A DNA stretch of 58,290 nucleotides from Verrucomicrobiota bacterium. Its GTDB lineage: Bacteria; Verrucomicrobiota; Kiritimatiellia; RFP12; UBA1067. Below are positions 26,100 to 36,200 of this stretch, piece after piece. A program made the position numbers and the translations under genes. Where the stretch lies: NCBI GenBank assembly GCA_023269675.1, contig JAHFSX010000040.1, forward strand, positions 1-58,290. Reading direction: 5' to 3'. The notes beneath the pieces were generated by a model, which saw only the letters and a program-made list of their open reading frames with translations, did no database searches and was not told the DNA's origin. How positions within the stretch are numbered: the first letter of the stretch is position 1; every line of letters begins with the position of its first letter.

Positions 26100-27534
26100 T
26101 GCGTTACGCCTCGATTTTGGCGACCCCGTGCCGTTTCCGAAGGAAGGCTGGCATTATGACGAACGGGGTCAGCTCCTGGGGCTCTGCAGGGGCGGCGTCT
26201 TGTTGGCCTACGACGCCCCCGAGATATGGGGAGGCTGCGCAAGTAAGGGGGTGCCCTCGACTGATGCTCCTGCCCCGGCATTGCAGGAACAGGAGCAGTG
26301 TTGCGGGGCACAGTTGCCCTCGACTGATGTCCCTGCCCCGGCATTGCAGGAACTGGATAAGTTTTGCGGGGTAAAGTGCCCCGCATTAGGTGGTCTGCCC
26401 GACCCTAAGCCTGAAGAGGAGAACCCCGCCGCGCTGTTCAAACGCGGGTGGCTGCGCAAGGGAGGAGGGGCGTTTCTGATCGCTCCATCCGGAGTCGGGA
26501 AGTCCACCTTCACTATCCAGGCAGCAACACTGTGGGCGATGGGTCTGCCCGCATTCGGCATCGAACCGGTTAAACCGCTGACCGTTGCGATCATCCAGGC
26601 CGAGGATGATGACGAAGAAATGGCTGACTTCAGAAACCAGATCATGGACGGGCTAGAGGAGGTGTGCGGGATTGACCGTGACCAGATCAGGGACGCTCTT
26701 GAAAACCGGGTGCTGCTTCCACGGGTCGTTGGCGCTGTCGGCGAGTCGTTCATCAGCGCTGTCGAAACAGTACTAGACCAACACCCGGAGATTGACCTCC
26801 TGATCATCAACCCGTTTCAGAGCTACTTCGGCGGCGACGTATCGCGTAACGCCGAACTCTCCGCCTTCCTTCGGACGGGGCTTGATCCGCTGATTAAACC
26901 CGCCCGAGCCGGGGTGCTGTTCGTTCACCACACGAATAAGCCACCCAACGCGAAAGACCGTTCAGGCTGGGGGACGGACACCTTCGCCGCCTATGTGGGA
27001 GCGGGAGGGGCGGAGATCGTGAACTGGTCGAGGGCGGCGCTGGCACTCATGCCTGTCGAAAGCTTGCCCGGGGCATTTCAACTGACGGCAGGAAAGCGCG
27101 GGAAACGGCTTGGATGGACAGACCCCGACGGCAACCCGACAAATTCGCAGCTCATCGCCCATTCGGATGGCCGGATCTTCTGGAGGGAAGCGACCACCGA
27201 TGAGGTCGCTACCGTGGGCAACAAAAGAGCTGGCAAGGGGGGCAAGGGTGATCCCGAAAAAGATGCCGGACAGTTGGCTGAATCGTTGCGCACACAAGCC
27301 GCCTCCTATGCGGATGCACGCGCCCTCGCCTACGAGATGTTCCAACGGACGAGAGGAAGGACTGCGTTTGATTACCTAAAAGACCGCCCTGAGAAATACT
27401 TCCTCTCCACCGTGAGGGCTGAGGAGAAAGGGTGCATGTTCATCGGGGTCGAACCCGAAGCTACAGCCTTGGCTCGGGCTTTTGATGAACGCGTGAGGAA
27501 TTCAGGCAAACGGAAGAGAGGCTTGCCGACGTGA
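26092..27534 (+). CDS. RepA/KaiC-type AAA ATPase, replicative helicase
   Basis: A 480-residue protein from ATG 26092 with AAAAGGGGGG upstream. Residues 1-45 form a small N-terminal domain. A linker of about 42 residues is a 63-base tandem duplication (PSTDAPAPALQEQEQ, PSTDVPAPALQELDK). Residues 115-340 are a RecA-fold ATPase: Walker A LIAPSGVGKSTF, acidic ADAEDD-like site IIQAEDDDEEM, Walker B DLLIINPF and sensor VLFVHHTNKP. This arrangement matches hexameric helicases of the RSF1010 RepA group found in plasmids and phage satellites. With the primase downstream it would open and prime the element's origin. The C-terminal 120 residues are charged and may bind DNA or the primase. Confidence 0.82.
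   Translation: MTDALRLDFGDPVPFPKEGWHYDERGQLLGLCRGGVLLAYDAPEIWGGCASKGVPSTDAPAPALQEQEQCCGAQLPSTDVPAPALQELDKFCGVKCPALGGLPDPKPEEENPAALFKRGWLRKGGGAFLIAPSGVGKSTFTIQAATLWAMGLPAFGIEPVKPLTVAIIQAEDDDEEMADFRNQIMDGLEEVCGIDRDQIRDALENRVLLPRVVGAVGESFISAVETVLDQHPEIDLLIINPFQSYFGGDVSRNAELSAFLRTGLDPLIKPARAGVLFVHHTNKPPNAKDRSGWGTDTFAAYVGAGGAEIVNWSRAALALMPVESLPGAFQLTAGKRGKRLGWTDPDGNPTNSQLIAHSDGRIFWREATTDEVATVGNKRAGKGGKGDPEKDAGQLAESLRTQAASYADARALAYEMFQRTRGRTAFDYLKDRPEKYFLSTVRAEEKGCMFIGVEPEATALARAFDERVRNSGKRKRGLPT
26252..26377 (+). repeat. 63-bp in-frame tandem duplication in helicase gene
   Basis: Two adjacent 63-base units begin TGCCCTCGACTGATG at 26252 and 26315 and differ at few positions except near their 3' ends. 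Each encodes 21 residues of a Pro/Ala/Gln-rich linker. Confidence 0.8.
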
Positions 27535-27555
27535 AACCACTGTGTTTATTGAGTC

Positions 27556-27645
27556 TTGCCAGTTTTGCCAGCTTTGCCAAATGCATATCGGCAAAGCGAC
27601 ACGTCTGTTTTGCCAGTTTTGCCAACTCCCCCCTGTAGGGGGGAG
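27556..27645. repeat. 9-bp TTGCCA iterons and perfect palindrome
   Basis: TTGCCA occurs at 27556, 27565, 27574, 27610 and 27619, all in one 9-base register (TTGCCAGTT type). GCTTTGCC and GGCAAAGC form an inverted repeat within the array. A perfect palindrome, CTCCCCCC-TGTA-GGGGGGAG, follows at 27626-27645. The array lies between the helicase and primase genes and is a good candidate for a replication origin or initiator-binding site. Confidence 0.6.
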
Positions 27646-27693
27646 TGGCATAGCAAGACAGGATCAAGCGAGAAGAGAGGAGCTCTGTTCATT

Positions 27694-28929
27694 TTGAATG
27701 CCCTTAGGAAGGACGCGCCGTCGGATCGGGCTCTTAGATGCTATCAACAGGAGCTGACGCTACTGGCGGGGATGGTTGGGCAACGTCATGCCCATTTGCT
27801 ACGGTTGGCAAATCTTGGGGTAATGGCTGGCCTGCGGGACGATCAGATCGAGAGCGAAATCAGATCGAATGGCGGCACACCACTGCTGTCAGAGGCTGAA
27901 GTGCGGTCAGCCGTACGGAAGTCGAGGGGGAGCACTCAACCGCTGACCCTAAGACCCGGCACAACGTGGGCAGGAAGACCGGCACAGCGTCAACCGAATC
28001 CTCTGGGGCTGGGGGCTACGACATACGTTCATCAGATGATCAGCATAGGCGAGGGCTCAACGTTCGAGACGCTGGCAAGCGCGTCTCCAATCATGATACC
28101 CGACGTCCCTGTGAACCAGGCAGCTCTGTTCCTTGAGACAATGTTCGCACCTCATGAATTCGTGTTCTGCGGGTGGATGAGCCCCGTCCGGGGGATGGAA
28201 GGCAGCGTATCGCCAGCGAGCGACCGGGTGCAGTATTTCCTTCGGGACAGGATCGACGTCACACCGCTATTCACGTGCAACCCGTTGACAGGCAAGGAGG
28301 GCTTGACCAAAGACGGGAAACCTTCCCGACGATGTGCCGCCTGTGTCGCCTCCTACCGCTACTGCCTGATCGAGTTCGACGCACCGCCTCTATCCTTGCA
28401 GTGCGCGTTTTGGGGTGGAGTGATCGCCTCACGCACGCTCCCCTTACGCTCCCTGGTGTACTCGGGTGGAAAATCGATACACGGGCTGGTTGAAGTAGGC
28501 TGCCAAGATGCGGCATCATGGATGCAAACGACTAACACCCTTTTTTTTGCGGTAGCCAACCCACTCGCAAAGAAGGAGCACCAAGCTGATCGAGCATGTC
28601 GAACACCCGAACGACTTACCCGTCTCCCTGGGGCTGAGCGCCCGGACACCGGCAAGGTTCAGTCCCTTCTTTGGCTTGCTCCTCGTGTAGCAGCAGCTGG
28701 AGCTCCCACGACTGCTCCGACCGGGGGCAGCACTCCGACGCGGACTGATCATCCGGATGCGCCAGCACATGCGCTTGGCACGTCTGGAACGGTCAAGAGC
28801 ACGTGTTGCCGCGATTGTTGGAACTGGCAGCCCAACGGCGTCCTTCATGGATGTACAGCTGGCGTAACGATCCGTCCATCCCCAGACTTCGCTGGCGTAT
28901 GCAACAGTTTCAAGAGTGTCCTCTTCTGA
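27694..28929 (+). CDS. archaeo-eukaryotic-type primase of the element
   Basis: About 411 residues if started at TTG 27694, which has AGAGAGGAG upstream. The frame is open back to 27556, but only through the TTGCCA repeats, and no ATG is available, so the start is uncertain. Residues 1-90 are helical. The catalytic part shows the usual motifs of mobile-element AEP primases: an acidic strand YCLIEFD (about 222-228), SGGKSIHGL with the SxH motif (about 257-263), and RTPERLTRLPGA (about 301-312), followed by GKVQSLLWL. A CxxC-type zinc site (RRCAACVASYRYC) precedes the first motif. The tail after about 330 is low-complexity and may be divergent or altered. It pairs with the helicase gene upstream. 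Confidence 0.72.
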   Translation: MNALRKDAPSDRALRCYQQELTLLAGMVGQRHAHLLRLANLGVMAGLRDDQIESEIRSNGGTPLLSEAEVRSAVRKSRGSTQPLTLRPGTTWAGRPAQRQPNPLGLGATTYVHQMISIGEGSTFETLASASPIMIPDVPVNQAALFLETMFAPHEFVFCGWMSPVRGMEGSVSPASDRVQYFLRDRIDVTPLFTCNPLTGKEGLTKDGKPSRRCAACVASYRYCLIEFDAPPLSLQCAFWGGVIASRTLPLRSLVYSGGKSIHGLVEVGCQDAASWMQTTNTLFFAVANPLAKKEHQADRACRTPERLTRLPGAERPDTGKVQSLLWLAPRVAAAGAPTTAPTGGSTPTRTDHPDAPAHALGTSGTVKSTCCRDCWNWQPNGVLHGCTAGVTIRPSPDFAGVCNSFKSVLF

Positions 28930-29119
28930 CATGCTCTATCGTTCTGCGACCACCTCATACTGCCACGTGGATTACGGATGCCTAAGCGGCGGAGATCCCC
29001 CCGCGCGCGACGCGCGCGCACGTGAGTTCTGCCATGCGCGTTACCCCCTATTTATGCCCCACTCACGGACACATGTTTCATGCCCGCCACTGCGCATTAC
29101 ACTGGTCAGGAGGGAACAT

Positions 29120-29266
29120 ATGCGTGATGCCCGCAGGATGCGCAGAAACCGCGCCAGGATGCCCCACAATCGATTCGAAGACGGCGGCGTGAACTTTGTG
29201 ACGGACAGTAATCCCGCCGCGAGAAGGTCGCCCTACGGAAAGTTCTTGCGAAGGCTGCTCAGCTGA
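29120..29266 (+). CDS. small basic protein, hypothetical
   Basis: ATG 29120 has a strong AGGAGG seven bases upstream and opens 48 residues (MRDARRMRRNRARMPHNRFE then a Ser/Arg-rich end RRSPYGKFLRRLLS). It is highly basic and could bind nucleic acid. There is no homology I recognise. It is convergent with the BspA-type gene, and 135 bases of featureless sequence separate them. Confidence 0.4.
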   Translation: MRDARRMRRNRARMPHNRFEDGGVNFVTDSNPAARRSPYGKFLRRLLS

Positions 29267-29401
29267 GGTACCTATCCGATGGCATACGCCGATGTCTTAT
29301 CCTGAATTTGATGATGGCAGCTTGTCCGGCACAGTCCTTGAGCCGCAGGCACGGGCCACGCTCCCTTGCCCGATGAGATCCGCTGCTGGGGTGGGTGCGG
29401 T

Positions 29402-32400
29402 CTACGGTTGGCCACCGCCAGTGATTCGGAAGAACCCAGACTTTTGCCCGGCAGGCAAGTCAATGAGCGACTTGAAGCTGAAGACCCCGTTGGTCTCGCC
29501 CATATCCTGCGGGACGATGCTCATCGGTGCCCATCCTGTGGCGCTGAGCGTGGCGTTACTGTAGACGGTGTAGGGTATGCCACGCTCGCCAAGGAAGGTG
29601 AACGTGAACGCGTTGTCGGTGGAGGCTGTCGTACGGATGTCAGGCGTGATGGCAGGCTGAGGCACGTCGCCAGTCCAGACGATGTCATCCACCCAGCCCG
29701 CGTCGGCACTGCTGGCCAGCGACCCGTTCTTCACATACTCCCACCGCAGGGTGTGAGTCACACCCGCGCCTTCGATCCGATTCGTGACCTGCGTCCAGGA
29801 GCCCTTCGTCCCCGAGATCGCCGCACCTTGCAGGCCATCCACCTTGAACTTCAGGTAGTCGCTGTTGATCTCGCTCGACACCCTCCACCAGAACGTCACC
29901 GTGCCGCTTCCCGACACGACTGTCTCGAACGCTGCAAAGTCACCGTTCGGCACCACGCCCGCGCCACCGAGCTTCACGACGGGCGTGCCGGAAGGCGACC
30001 CCGCCGTCTTGTCAACCGACACCCCGCCGGATGTGCCGGACTCGGTGAACGTGCGTCCATAACAGCCCGCGACACGGGAGATGACATAGCGGTAGGAGGC
30101 GGTCAGCGAAGCGGGACGTATCGGCATAATGAGCGACGTCGTGCGAGCAGAGGCGTCGGCAAGCAAACCTGCCGCGTCACCAGTCCACGAACCGAACTCC
30201 GAATATGGCGGGTCTGGGTTTGCGGTGACGCTGACTGTCTGTCCTTCGTGCCAAATGCCGCCGCCACTTCCGTCCAAAACATCAAGGGCGTGAAGCACAG
30301 GCACGTACAGAGCCGTCACCGTCACGTTTGACACGGGCATCATCAATGTCGTCGAGGGCGCAAGAACGTCAGCCACTCCGTTCGTATCTCCCACCCACCG
30401 GCTGAATTTGCTGTTGGCAGGTGGCGCGTCTGCAAAGAGTTCGACCACCGTGCCGCGTGTGTAACATCCGTCACCGCTGCCACTGTTCACTGTGAGATCG
30501 AACATGGGCGTCCAGTTGAACGCGTCGACCCACCCGCAGTCCAAGCCCACACAGTCGCCGAAGGGATCTTTTTCATACTCCCACCTGAAGGTGTGGACTG
30601 TATCCGGTGTGCCGGTGACCGATATGCGCACCCGAACCCATCCCGCCCCTGTACCGGAGATCAGGTTCGTCACTGATCCGCCGACCTCGTAACAACGCAA
30701 CACATCCCAGTCTGCCTCACTCGACACCTTCCAGTCGAATGTCAGCACCCCCGGGCCAGTCACGTTCCACTCGATACCAGCCTTATCGCCATCGGCAAGC
30801 CCGACACCCCCAAGCTGTAAGGATACGCCGCCATCTCCGGAGTGCTCCGTCACGATCTGCATGGAGTTGGTCTTCCCTGTCAAAGCGGCACCATAACGGT
30901 CAGCAATGTTATTTGCAGTCAGGCATTCGGTAGGACGGCCGCCGAAAACCTCTCCGTAGTCATATCCCTCGAAGTGCCAGACAGTGGGGGTTGAGTTGTC
31001 AAACACGTCCGAGCGATCCAGTACCGGCGGAGCCCCCTTGAAATAGACATCGGACAGGCTGCAGCAGTCCGAAAAAGCCCACCATCCGATATCCATCACG
31101 TTGGCAGGGATCGCGATGCTGGTGAGACTGTTGCAGTACGCGAACGCGGCCATCTGGATATTGGTAACGCTGTCGGGGATTGCGACACTGGCCAGGTTGG
31201 TGCAGCCCAAGAACATCATTTCCTTGATGGTTGCAGCACTGCTCGGAAGCTTGACGCTGGTCAATCCGGTACAGAATTCGCACATCGCACCGCCGAGGCT
31301 GGTGACAGTGTCGGGTATCGTCAAGTTGCTCAAGCTGGCGCATCCGTAGAACGCCCCGTACTCGATGCTGGTGACTGAGTCGGGTATCGTCACACCACTC
31401 AGGCTGGAGCAACCATAGAACGCAAAGTACCCGATATTGGTGACGGTGTTGGGAATCACGTAAGCCCCGGCCTTTCCTCCCGGGCATTTGAGGAGCGTGC
31501 ACCGGCTCTTATCGAACAAGACGCCAGCCGAACTGCTATAGGCTGAGTTGTCCTCAGCCACGGTTATTGATGTCAAACTGTCGCAGGCGCTGAAGGAATC
31601 ACCCTCGATACTTGCGACGTTTTCGGGGATGATGATATTGCGCAGGCTGGTGCACCCCCGGAACGCGGACAATCCTATGCGGGTGACATTGTCAGGTATA
31701 GTGACGGCGGCCAGGCTGGTGCACCCCCAGAACGCACTATCCCCGATGTCGATGACGTTGCTGGGTATAGTGATGCTGGTCAGGTTGGTACATTCTAAGA
31801 ACGCCCCCCCCCCGATGAAACTGACGGTGTCGGGTATCGTGACGCTGGTCAGGCCAGTGCACCCCGAGAACACATTCCAATCGATGCCCCTGACGCCGTC
31901 TGGGATCGTGACGCTGGCCAGACCAGTGCAACCGGAGAACGCACCGTTGCCGATGCTCGTGACGGTATTGGGTATCGAAACGCTGGTCAGTCCTGTGCAA
32001 CCGGAGAACACCTCCCCATCGATGGTCGTGATGCCGTCGGGAATCGTGACGCTGGCCAAGCCCGTGCAACCGTAGAACGCGCCCCACCCGATGAGCCAGA
32101 CGCTGTCGGGTATCGTGGCGCTGGTCAGTCCGGTGCAACCGTAGAAAGCTCTGTCGCTGATACTTGTGACAGTATCGGGTATCGTAACACTAGTCAGTCC
32201 TGTGCACTCGCGGAACGCATCGTATCCAATATTGAAGAGGTTGTAGGGCATCGTATAGCCGCCGGTTTTGCCGCCGGGGCACAGGATGAGTGTTTTCAGA
32301 TGCTTGTCGAATAAGACCCCGTCTATACTGCAGTAAAAGTTGTTATTCGGATCGACTGTGATCTTTGTCAGGTTTGAACAGCCGCGGAAAGCCCCTCCTT

Positions 32401-33241
32401 CGATACTGGCGACCCCGGGGGGAACCGTAATGATGTGCAGCCGTGTGCATCCGGAAAACGCTTCGCTTCCGATACGGGTGACACCGATGCCGATTTCTAC
32501 ATATGTCAGCCCTCTGCAGCCGGAGAACGCGCCATAACCGATGCTCGTGACACAGGCGGGAATAGTGCAGTTTCCAGCTCTACCTGCGGGACATTGAATA
32601 AGGGTGGTCTGATCCTTGGTGAACAAGATTCCGTCATCACTGCTTTTGTAGACCGGATTGTTCGAGCTCACAAAGATCCCGGTCAAGTTGGTGCAGGAAG
32701 AGAATGCAAGGACTCCGATGCTGACGACGCTGTCGGGTATCGTGATATTGGTCAGCCCATCGCAACCATAAAACGCACCGTCCTCGATGATCCAGACGCT
32801 GTCGGGAATAGTGATATCGGTCAGCCCGTTGCAACCATAGAACGCATCCCACCCGATGCTCCAGACGCTGACAGGGATTGTGATATCGGTCAGTCCTGTG
32901 CAGTCGGAGAACGCACCGTACCCAATACTCGTGACTCCGTCGGGGATAGAAACGCTGGTCAGGCCGGTGCGGCCGGCGAACGCCCAGTATCCAATGGTGG
33001 TGACGGGATACCCGCCCAAGGTGTTCGTGATGGACAATGCGCCGGTGTATGCCGGGCTGAACCCTTCTATGGTGGCCTTGCCGTTGGAAACGGTGTAGGT
33101 GTAGTCGCCTTGAGTCAGGGCGAAGACCGGTGTGGTCATCATAAGGAGGATGGCCGACAAACACCGTGCCCTGACTCTCCTTGTCAAAAAGAGGAGCTTG
33201 CCCAATCGGCTTGCACTTCCAACACGGCATGACAGCTTCAT
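29402..33241 (-). CDS. element-borne BspA-type leucine-rich-repeat surface protein
   Basis: A 1279-residue protein with CGGAGAG about eight bases before ATG 33241 and a long signal peptide (LFLTRRVRARCLSAILLMMT, cut near PVFA). Residues 50-720 hold about 23 repeats of 23 residues of the BspA/LRR_5 type, consensus TGLTSVTIPDSVTSIGxxAFxGC. Three longer units carry VLFDK...LxxCPGGKAG inserts. After YFKGAPPVLDRSDVF there are two similar beta-sandwich modules (TFDWKVSSE, TFWWRVSSE) and two InlB-B-like repeats (NSGSGDGCYTRGTVVELFAD, DGSGGGIWHEGQTVSVTANP). The C-terminus ends FFRITGGGQP. It is probably exported to the cell surface. Only 31 bases separate it from the end of hsdR, so it is likely co-transcribed with the R-M genes. 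Confidence 0.85.
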   Translation of the reverse strand: MKLSCRVGSASRLGKLLFLTRRVRARCLSAILLMMTTPVFALTQGDYTYTVSNGKATIEGFSPAYTGALSITNTLGGYPVTTIGYWAFAGRTGLTSVSIPDGVTSIGYGAFSDCTGLTDITIPVSVWSIGWDAFYGCNGLTDITIPDSVWIIEDGAFYGCDGLTNITIPDSVVSIGVLAFSSCTNLTGIFVSSNNPVYKSSDDGILFTKDQTTLIQCPAGRAGNCTIPACVTSIGYGAFSGCRGLTYVEIGIGVTRIGSEAFSGCTRLHIITVPPGVASIEGGAFRGCSNLTKITVDPNNNFYCSIDGVLFDKHLKTLILCPGGKTGGYTMPYNLFNIGYDAFRECTGLTSVTIPDTVTSISDRAFYGCTGLTSATIPDSVWLIGWGAFYGCTGLASVTIPDGITTIDGEVFSGCTGLTSVSIPNTVTSIGNGAFSGCTGLASVTIPDGVRGIDWNVFSGCTGLTSVTIPDTVSFIGGGAFLECTNLTSITIPSNVIDIGDSAFWGCTSLAAVTIPDNVTRIGLSAFRGCTSLRNIIIPENVASIEGDSFSACDSLTSITVAEDNSAYSSSAGVLFDKSRCTLLKCPGGKAGAYVIPNTVTNIGYFAFYGCSSLSGVTIPDSVTSIEYGAFYGCASLSNLTIPDTVTSLGGAMCEFCTGLTSVKLPSSAATIKEMMFLGCTNLASVAIPDSVTNIQMAAFAYCNSLTSIAIPANVMDIGWWAFSDCCSLSDVYFKGAPPVLDRSDVFDNSTPTVWHFEGYDYGEVFGGRPTECLTANNIADRYGAALTGKTNSMQIVTEHSGDGGVSLQLGGVGLADGDKAGIEWNVTGPGVLTFDWKVSSEADWDVLRCYEVGGSVTNLISGTGAGWVRVRISVTGTPDTVHTFRWEYEKDPFGDCVGLDCGWVDAFNWTPMFDLTVNSGSGDGCYTRGTVVELFADAPPANSKFSRWVGDTNGVADVLAPSTTLMMPVSNVTVTALYVPVLHALDVLDGSGGGIWHEGQTVSVTANPDPPYSEFGSWTGDAAGLLADASARTTSLIMPIRPASLTASYRYVISRVAGCYGRTFTESGTSGGVSVDKTAGSPSGTPVVKLGGAGVVPNGDFAAFETVVSGSGTVTFWWRVSSEINSDYLKFKVDGLQGAAISGTKGSWTQVTNRIEGAGVTHTLRWEYVKNGSLASSADAGWVDDIVWTGDVPQPAITPDIRTTASTDNAFTFTFLGERGIPYTVYSNATLSATGWAPMSIVPQDMGETNGVFSFKSLIDLPAGQKSGFFRITGGGQP

Positions 33242-33272
33242 TTTGTCTCTCCGAACAGGTTAATCAAGAGCA

Positions 33273-36200
33273 TCACTTTGAGATCTCGACTTGGCGCTCG
33301 CGGATGGTGTCGAAGATGGCCTGGGCGAGGAGAGGGAAGGCGGTGCTTTGGAAATCCGCGTCCTCCATGTAGCGCGAGACGATCTTGTCATTCTCGCTGA
33401 GGCGCTGGATCATGAGCTTCTCGATCATGGGTTTGATGCCGAGCTTGAACTTGTCGATGGGGTTGGCCCGGGCGGTGTCGATGACTTGCTGGTCGGCGAC
33501 GGCCTTCTCGCGTATCTGCTCGAAGAAGATGCGGTCTTCGTCAGAGAAGCTGGTGCCGAAGCGGTCGTTGAGCGCACGAATGATCTCCGACAGCGGAACC
33601 TTGACGTCCTTGGCCTTGCCGGTGCCGACATCCGTCGGGCTCTTGACACCGACAGGGTCGCCGTCGCGGATGCCGATGTCGCCGGACGATGTCTTCAGCA
33701 GGCGGTAGTACTGTAGGCCCACCTCGTCGCTGATGACCACCTTCTCGCTGTCGCGGTCGACAGGGAGGCGCGGGAACAGGAAGCGCCCGTAACTGTAGAG
33801 CATCTCCTGCTCATTATCGCCGTAGGGGATGATCTGGCTCAGGAAGGCATAGATGCGGACGTAGCCGCCGAGCTTTTCGCGGAAGGCGTCGCGCTGGTCG
33901 TCGTCCTCGATGGCGTTGTAGCGGTCAACGGCGGGCTGCAACAGGCCCTCCATGATGGCGTGATCCTGCGCGGTCTGTTTCTCGGTCGGCTTGTAAAAGA
34001 CGCGGGCGTAGGCCTCGACCTCGCTCTGGTGGTAAACCTGCGTCTGGTCGAGCTCGTGCTTGAGCTGCTCCAGCTTGTGCGGGTCGGAAGCCTCCTGAAG
34101 GCTGGTGGCGTCGTAGTAGGGCTTGAATGCCTTGTAGATGTCGTCGGCCTCGTTGACGAAGTCCAGGACGAAGGGCGCGGCCTTGCCGGGGATCTTGCGG
34201 TTGAGGCGCGAGAGCGTCTGCACGGCCTGCACGCCGTCGAGGCGCTTGTCCACGTACATGGCGCAGAGCAGAGGCTGGTCGAAGCCGGTCTGGTACTTGT
34301 TGGCCACGAGCAGAACCTGGTAGTCGGAGGAGGCGAAGCGCTCGGGCAGCTGTTTCTCGCTGATGGGCTTGCCGCTCACGCAGTCGCGGTTCATGCCCGG
34401 CTCGGTGTACTCGTGGCCGGTGTCGGGGTCTGTCACGGTGCCGCTGAAGGCGACCAGCGGGCGGATGTCCGAGTAGCTCTTGGAGGAGATGTAGCGCTGG
34501 AAGGCCTGCATGTAGCGCACGGCGTGGAGGCGCGAGGGCGTGACCACCATGGCCTTGGCCCGCCCTCCTAGGAGCCCCCCGACGGTGAGGCGGAAGTGCT
34601 CGACCATGATCTCGGTCTTCTGCTCGATGTTCACGGGGTGCAGGCTCATGAACTTGGCCAGCGCCTTCGCCGCCTTCTTCTTGGGCAGGGTCGGGTCGTT
34701 CTCGATGGCCTTCGCGAGGCGGTAGAAATTCTTGTAGGTGGTGTAGTTGGTCACCACGTCGAGGATGAAACCCTCCTCGATGGCCTGCCGCATGGAGTAG
34801 AGGTGGAACGCCTCGGGGATGCCGTGCGCGCCCGTGCGGCCGAACAGCTCCAGCGTCTTGCCCTTGGGCGTGGCGGTGAAGGCGAAGAAGCTCAGGTTCG
34901 GCTGGCGGCCGCGTGACTGCATCACCTGGTTGAGCCGGTCTTCCCAGTCGGGGTCTTCCTCCTCGCCGTTCCCGACCTTGGCGGACTTGCCCAGGATCTC
35001 CTTCAGCTCACGGGCAGTCTCGCCGGTCTGGCTGGAGTGCGCCTCGTCCACGATCAGGGCGTAGCGGCGCTTGGCGATCTCCGTCTCCCACGCCTTGGCC
35101 TGCAGTTTTTCCTCTTCGGACGCAGCCTCAGCACAATCCGCGCCTGCCGCGTGGAGAAGTCCGCGCAGCACGAACGGGAACTTCTGGAGGGTCGTGATGA
35201 CGATCTTCGTGCCGTCGATCAGCGCGGCGGCGAGTTGTTTCGAGTCCTGGTCGATAGCCTTGACCACGCCCTGCGCGTGCTCAATCTGGTAGATGGCGTC
35301 CTGCAGCTGGCGGTCGAGCACCTGCCGGTCGGTGATGACGACAACGCAGTCGTAGACCTTGGCGTCCAGCGTGTCGTGCAGGCTGGCGAGGCGGTGCGAG
35401 AGCCACGAGATGCTGTTGGTCTTGCCGCTGCCCGCCGAGTGCTGGATCAGGTAGTTGCGGCCGGGGCCTTCATCGCGGGCGGCGTGGACGAGCTTGCGCA
35501 CGGAGTCGAGCTGGTGGTAACGCGGGAAGATCATGGTCTCCTTCTTGACCATGCGGGTGCCGCCCTTGCCGTCCTCGACCTTTTCCTCCTTGGTCTCGAG
35601 GAACATGAAGTGGCTGAGGATGTCGAGGAAGCTGTCGCGCTCAAGCGCCTCCTCCCAGAAGTAGCCGGTGCGGTAGCCGGACGGGTGCTGCGGGTTGCCC
35701 TTGCCGCAGACGATCTCGCCGGGACGGCTGCCACGGTTGAAGGGCAGGAAGTGCGTCTTGTCGCCCGCCAGCCGCGTGGTCATGTGGATCTCGTCGGGGT
35801 CGGCGGCGAAGTGGACGAGCGCCCGCCGCTTGAAGGCGAAAAGCGGGGCGCGGGGGTCGCGGTCTTCGCGGTACTGGCGCACGGCATGGTTCCAGTTCTG
35901 ACCGGTGCCGGGGTTCTTGAGCTCGATGGTCGCGACAGGCACGCCGTTAACGGCGAGCAGCATGTCGAGCGTGCGGGTGTCGCAGGGATGGCAGGGCACC
36001 TGACGGGTGACGGTGAGGCGGTTCTTGTTGAAGAGGTCGATGGTTTCGAAGTTCGCGCCGTGCGCGGGCTTGGCGTAGGCTGTCCTGAAGGTCTTGCCGT
36101 AGAACTTGAAGCCGTGGCGCAGGACGTGGAGCGAACCCTTGGAGTCCAGTTCCTTGACCAGCGCGGCGACGAGCAGGGAGTCCAGTCCTGCACCGTGGAG

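Noticed and set aside
30900..33000. CRISPR-like array suggested by regular repeats of about 69 bases
   Set aside because: The repeats are in frame, encode 23-residue BspA-type LRR units, are imperfect, and have no spacers.
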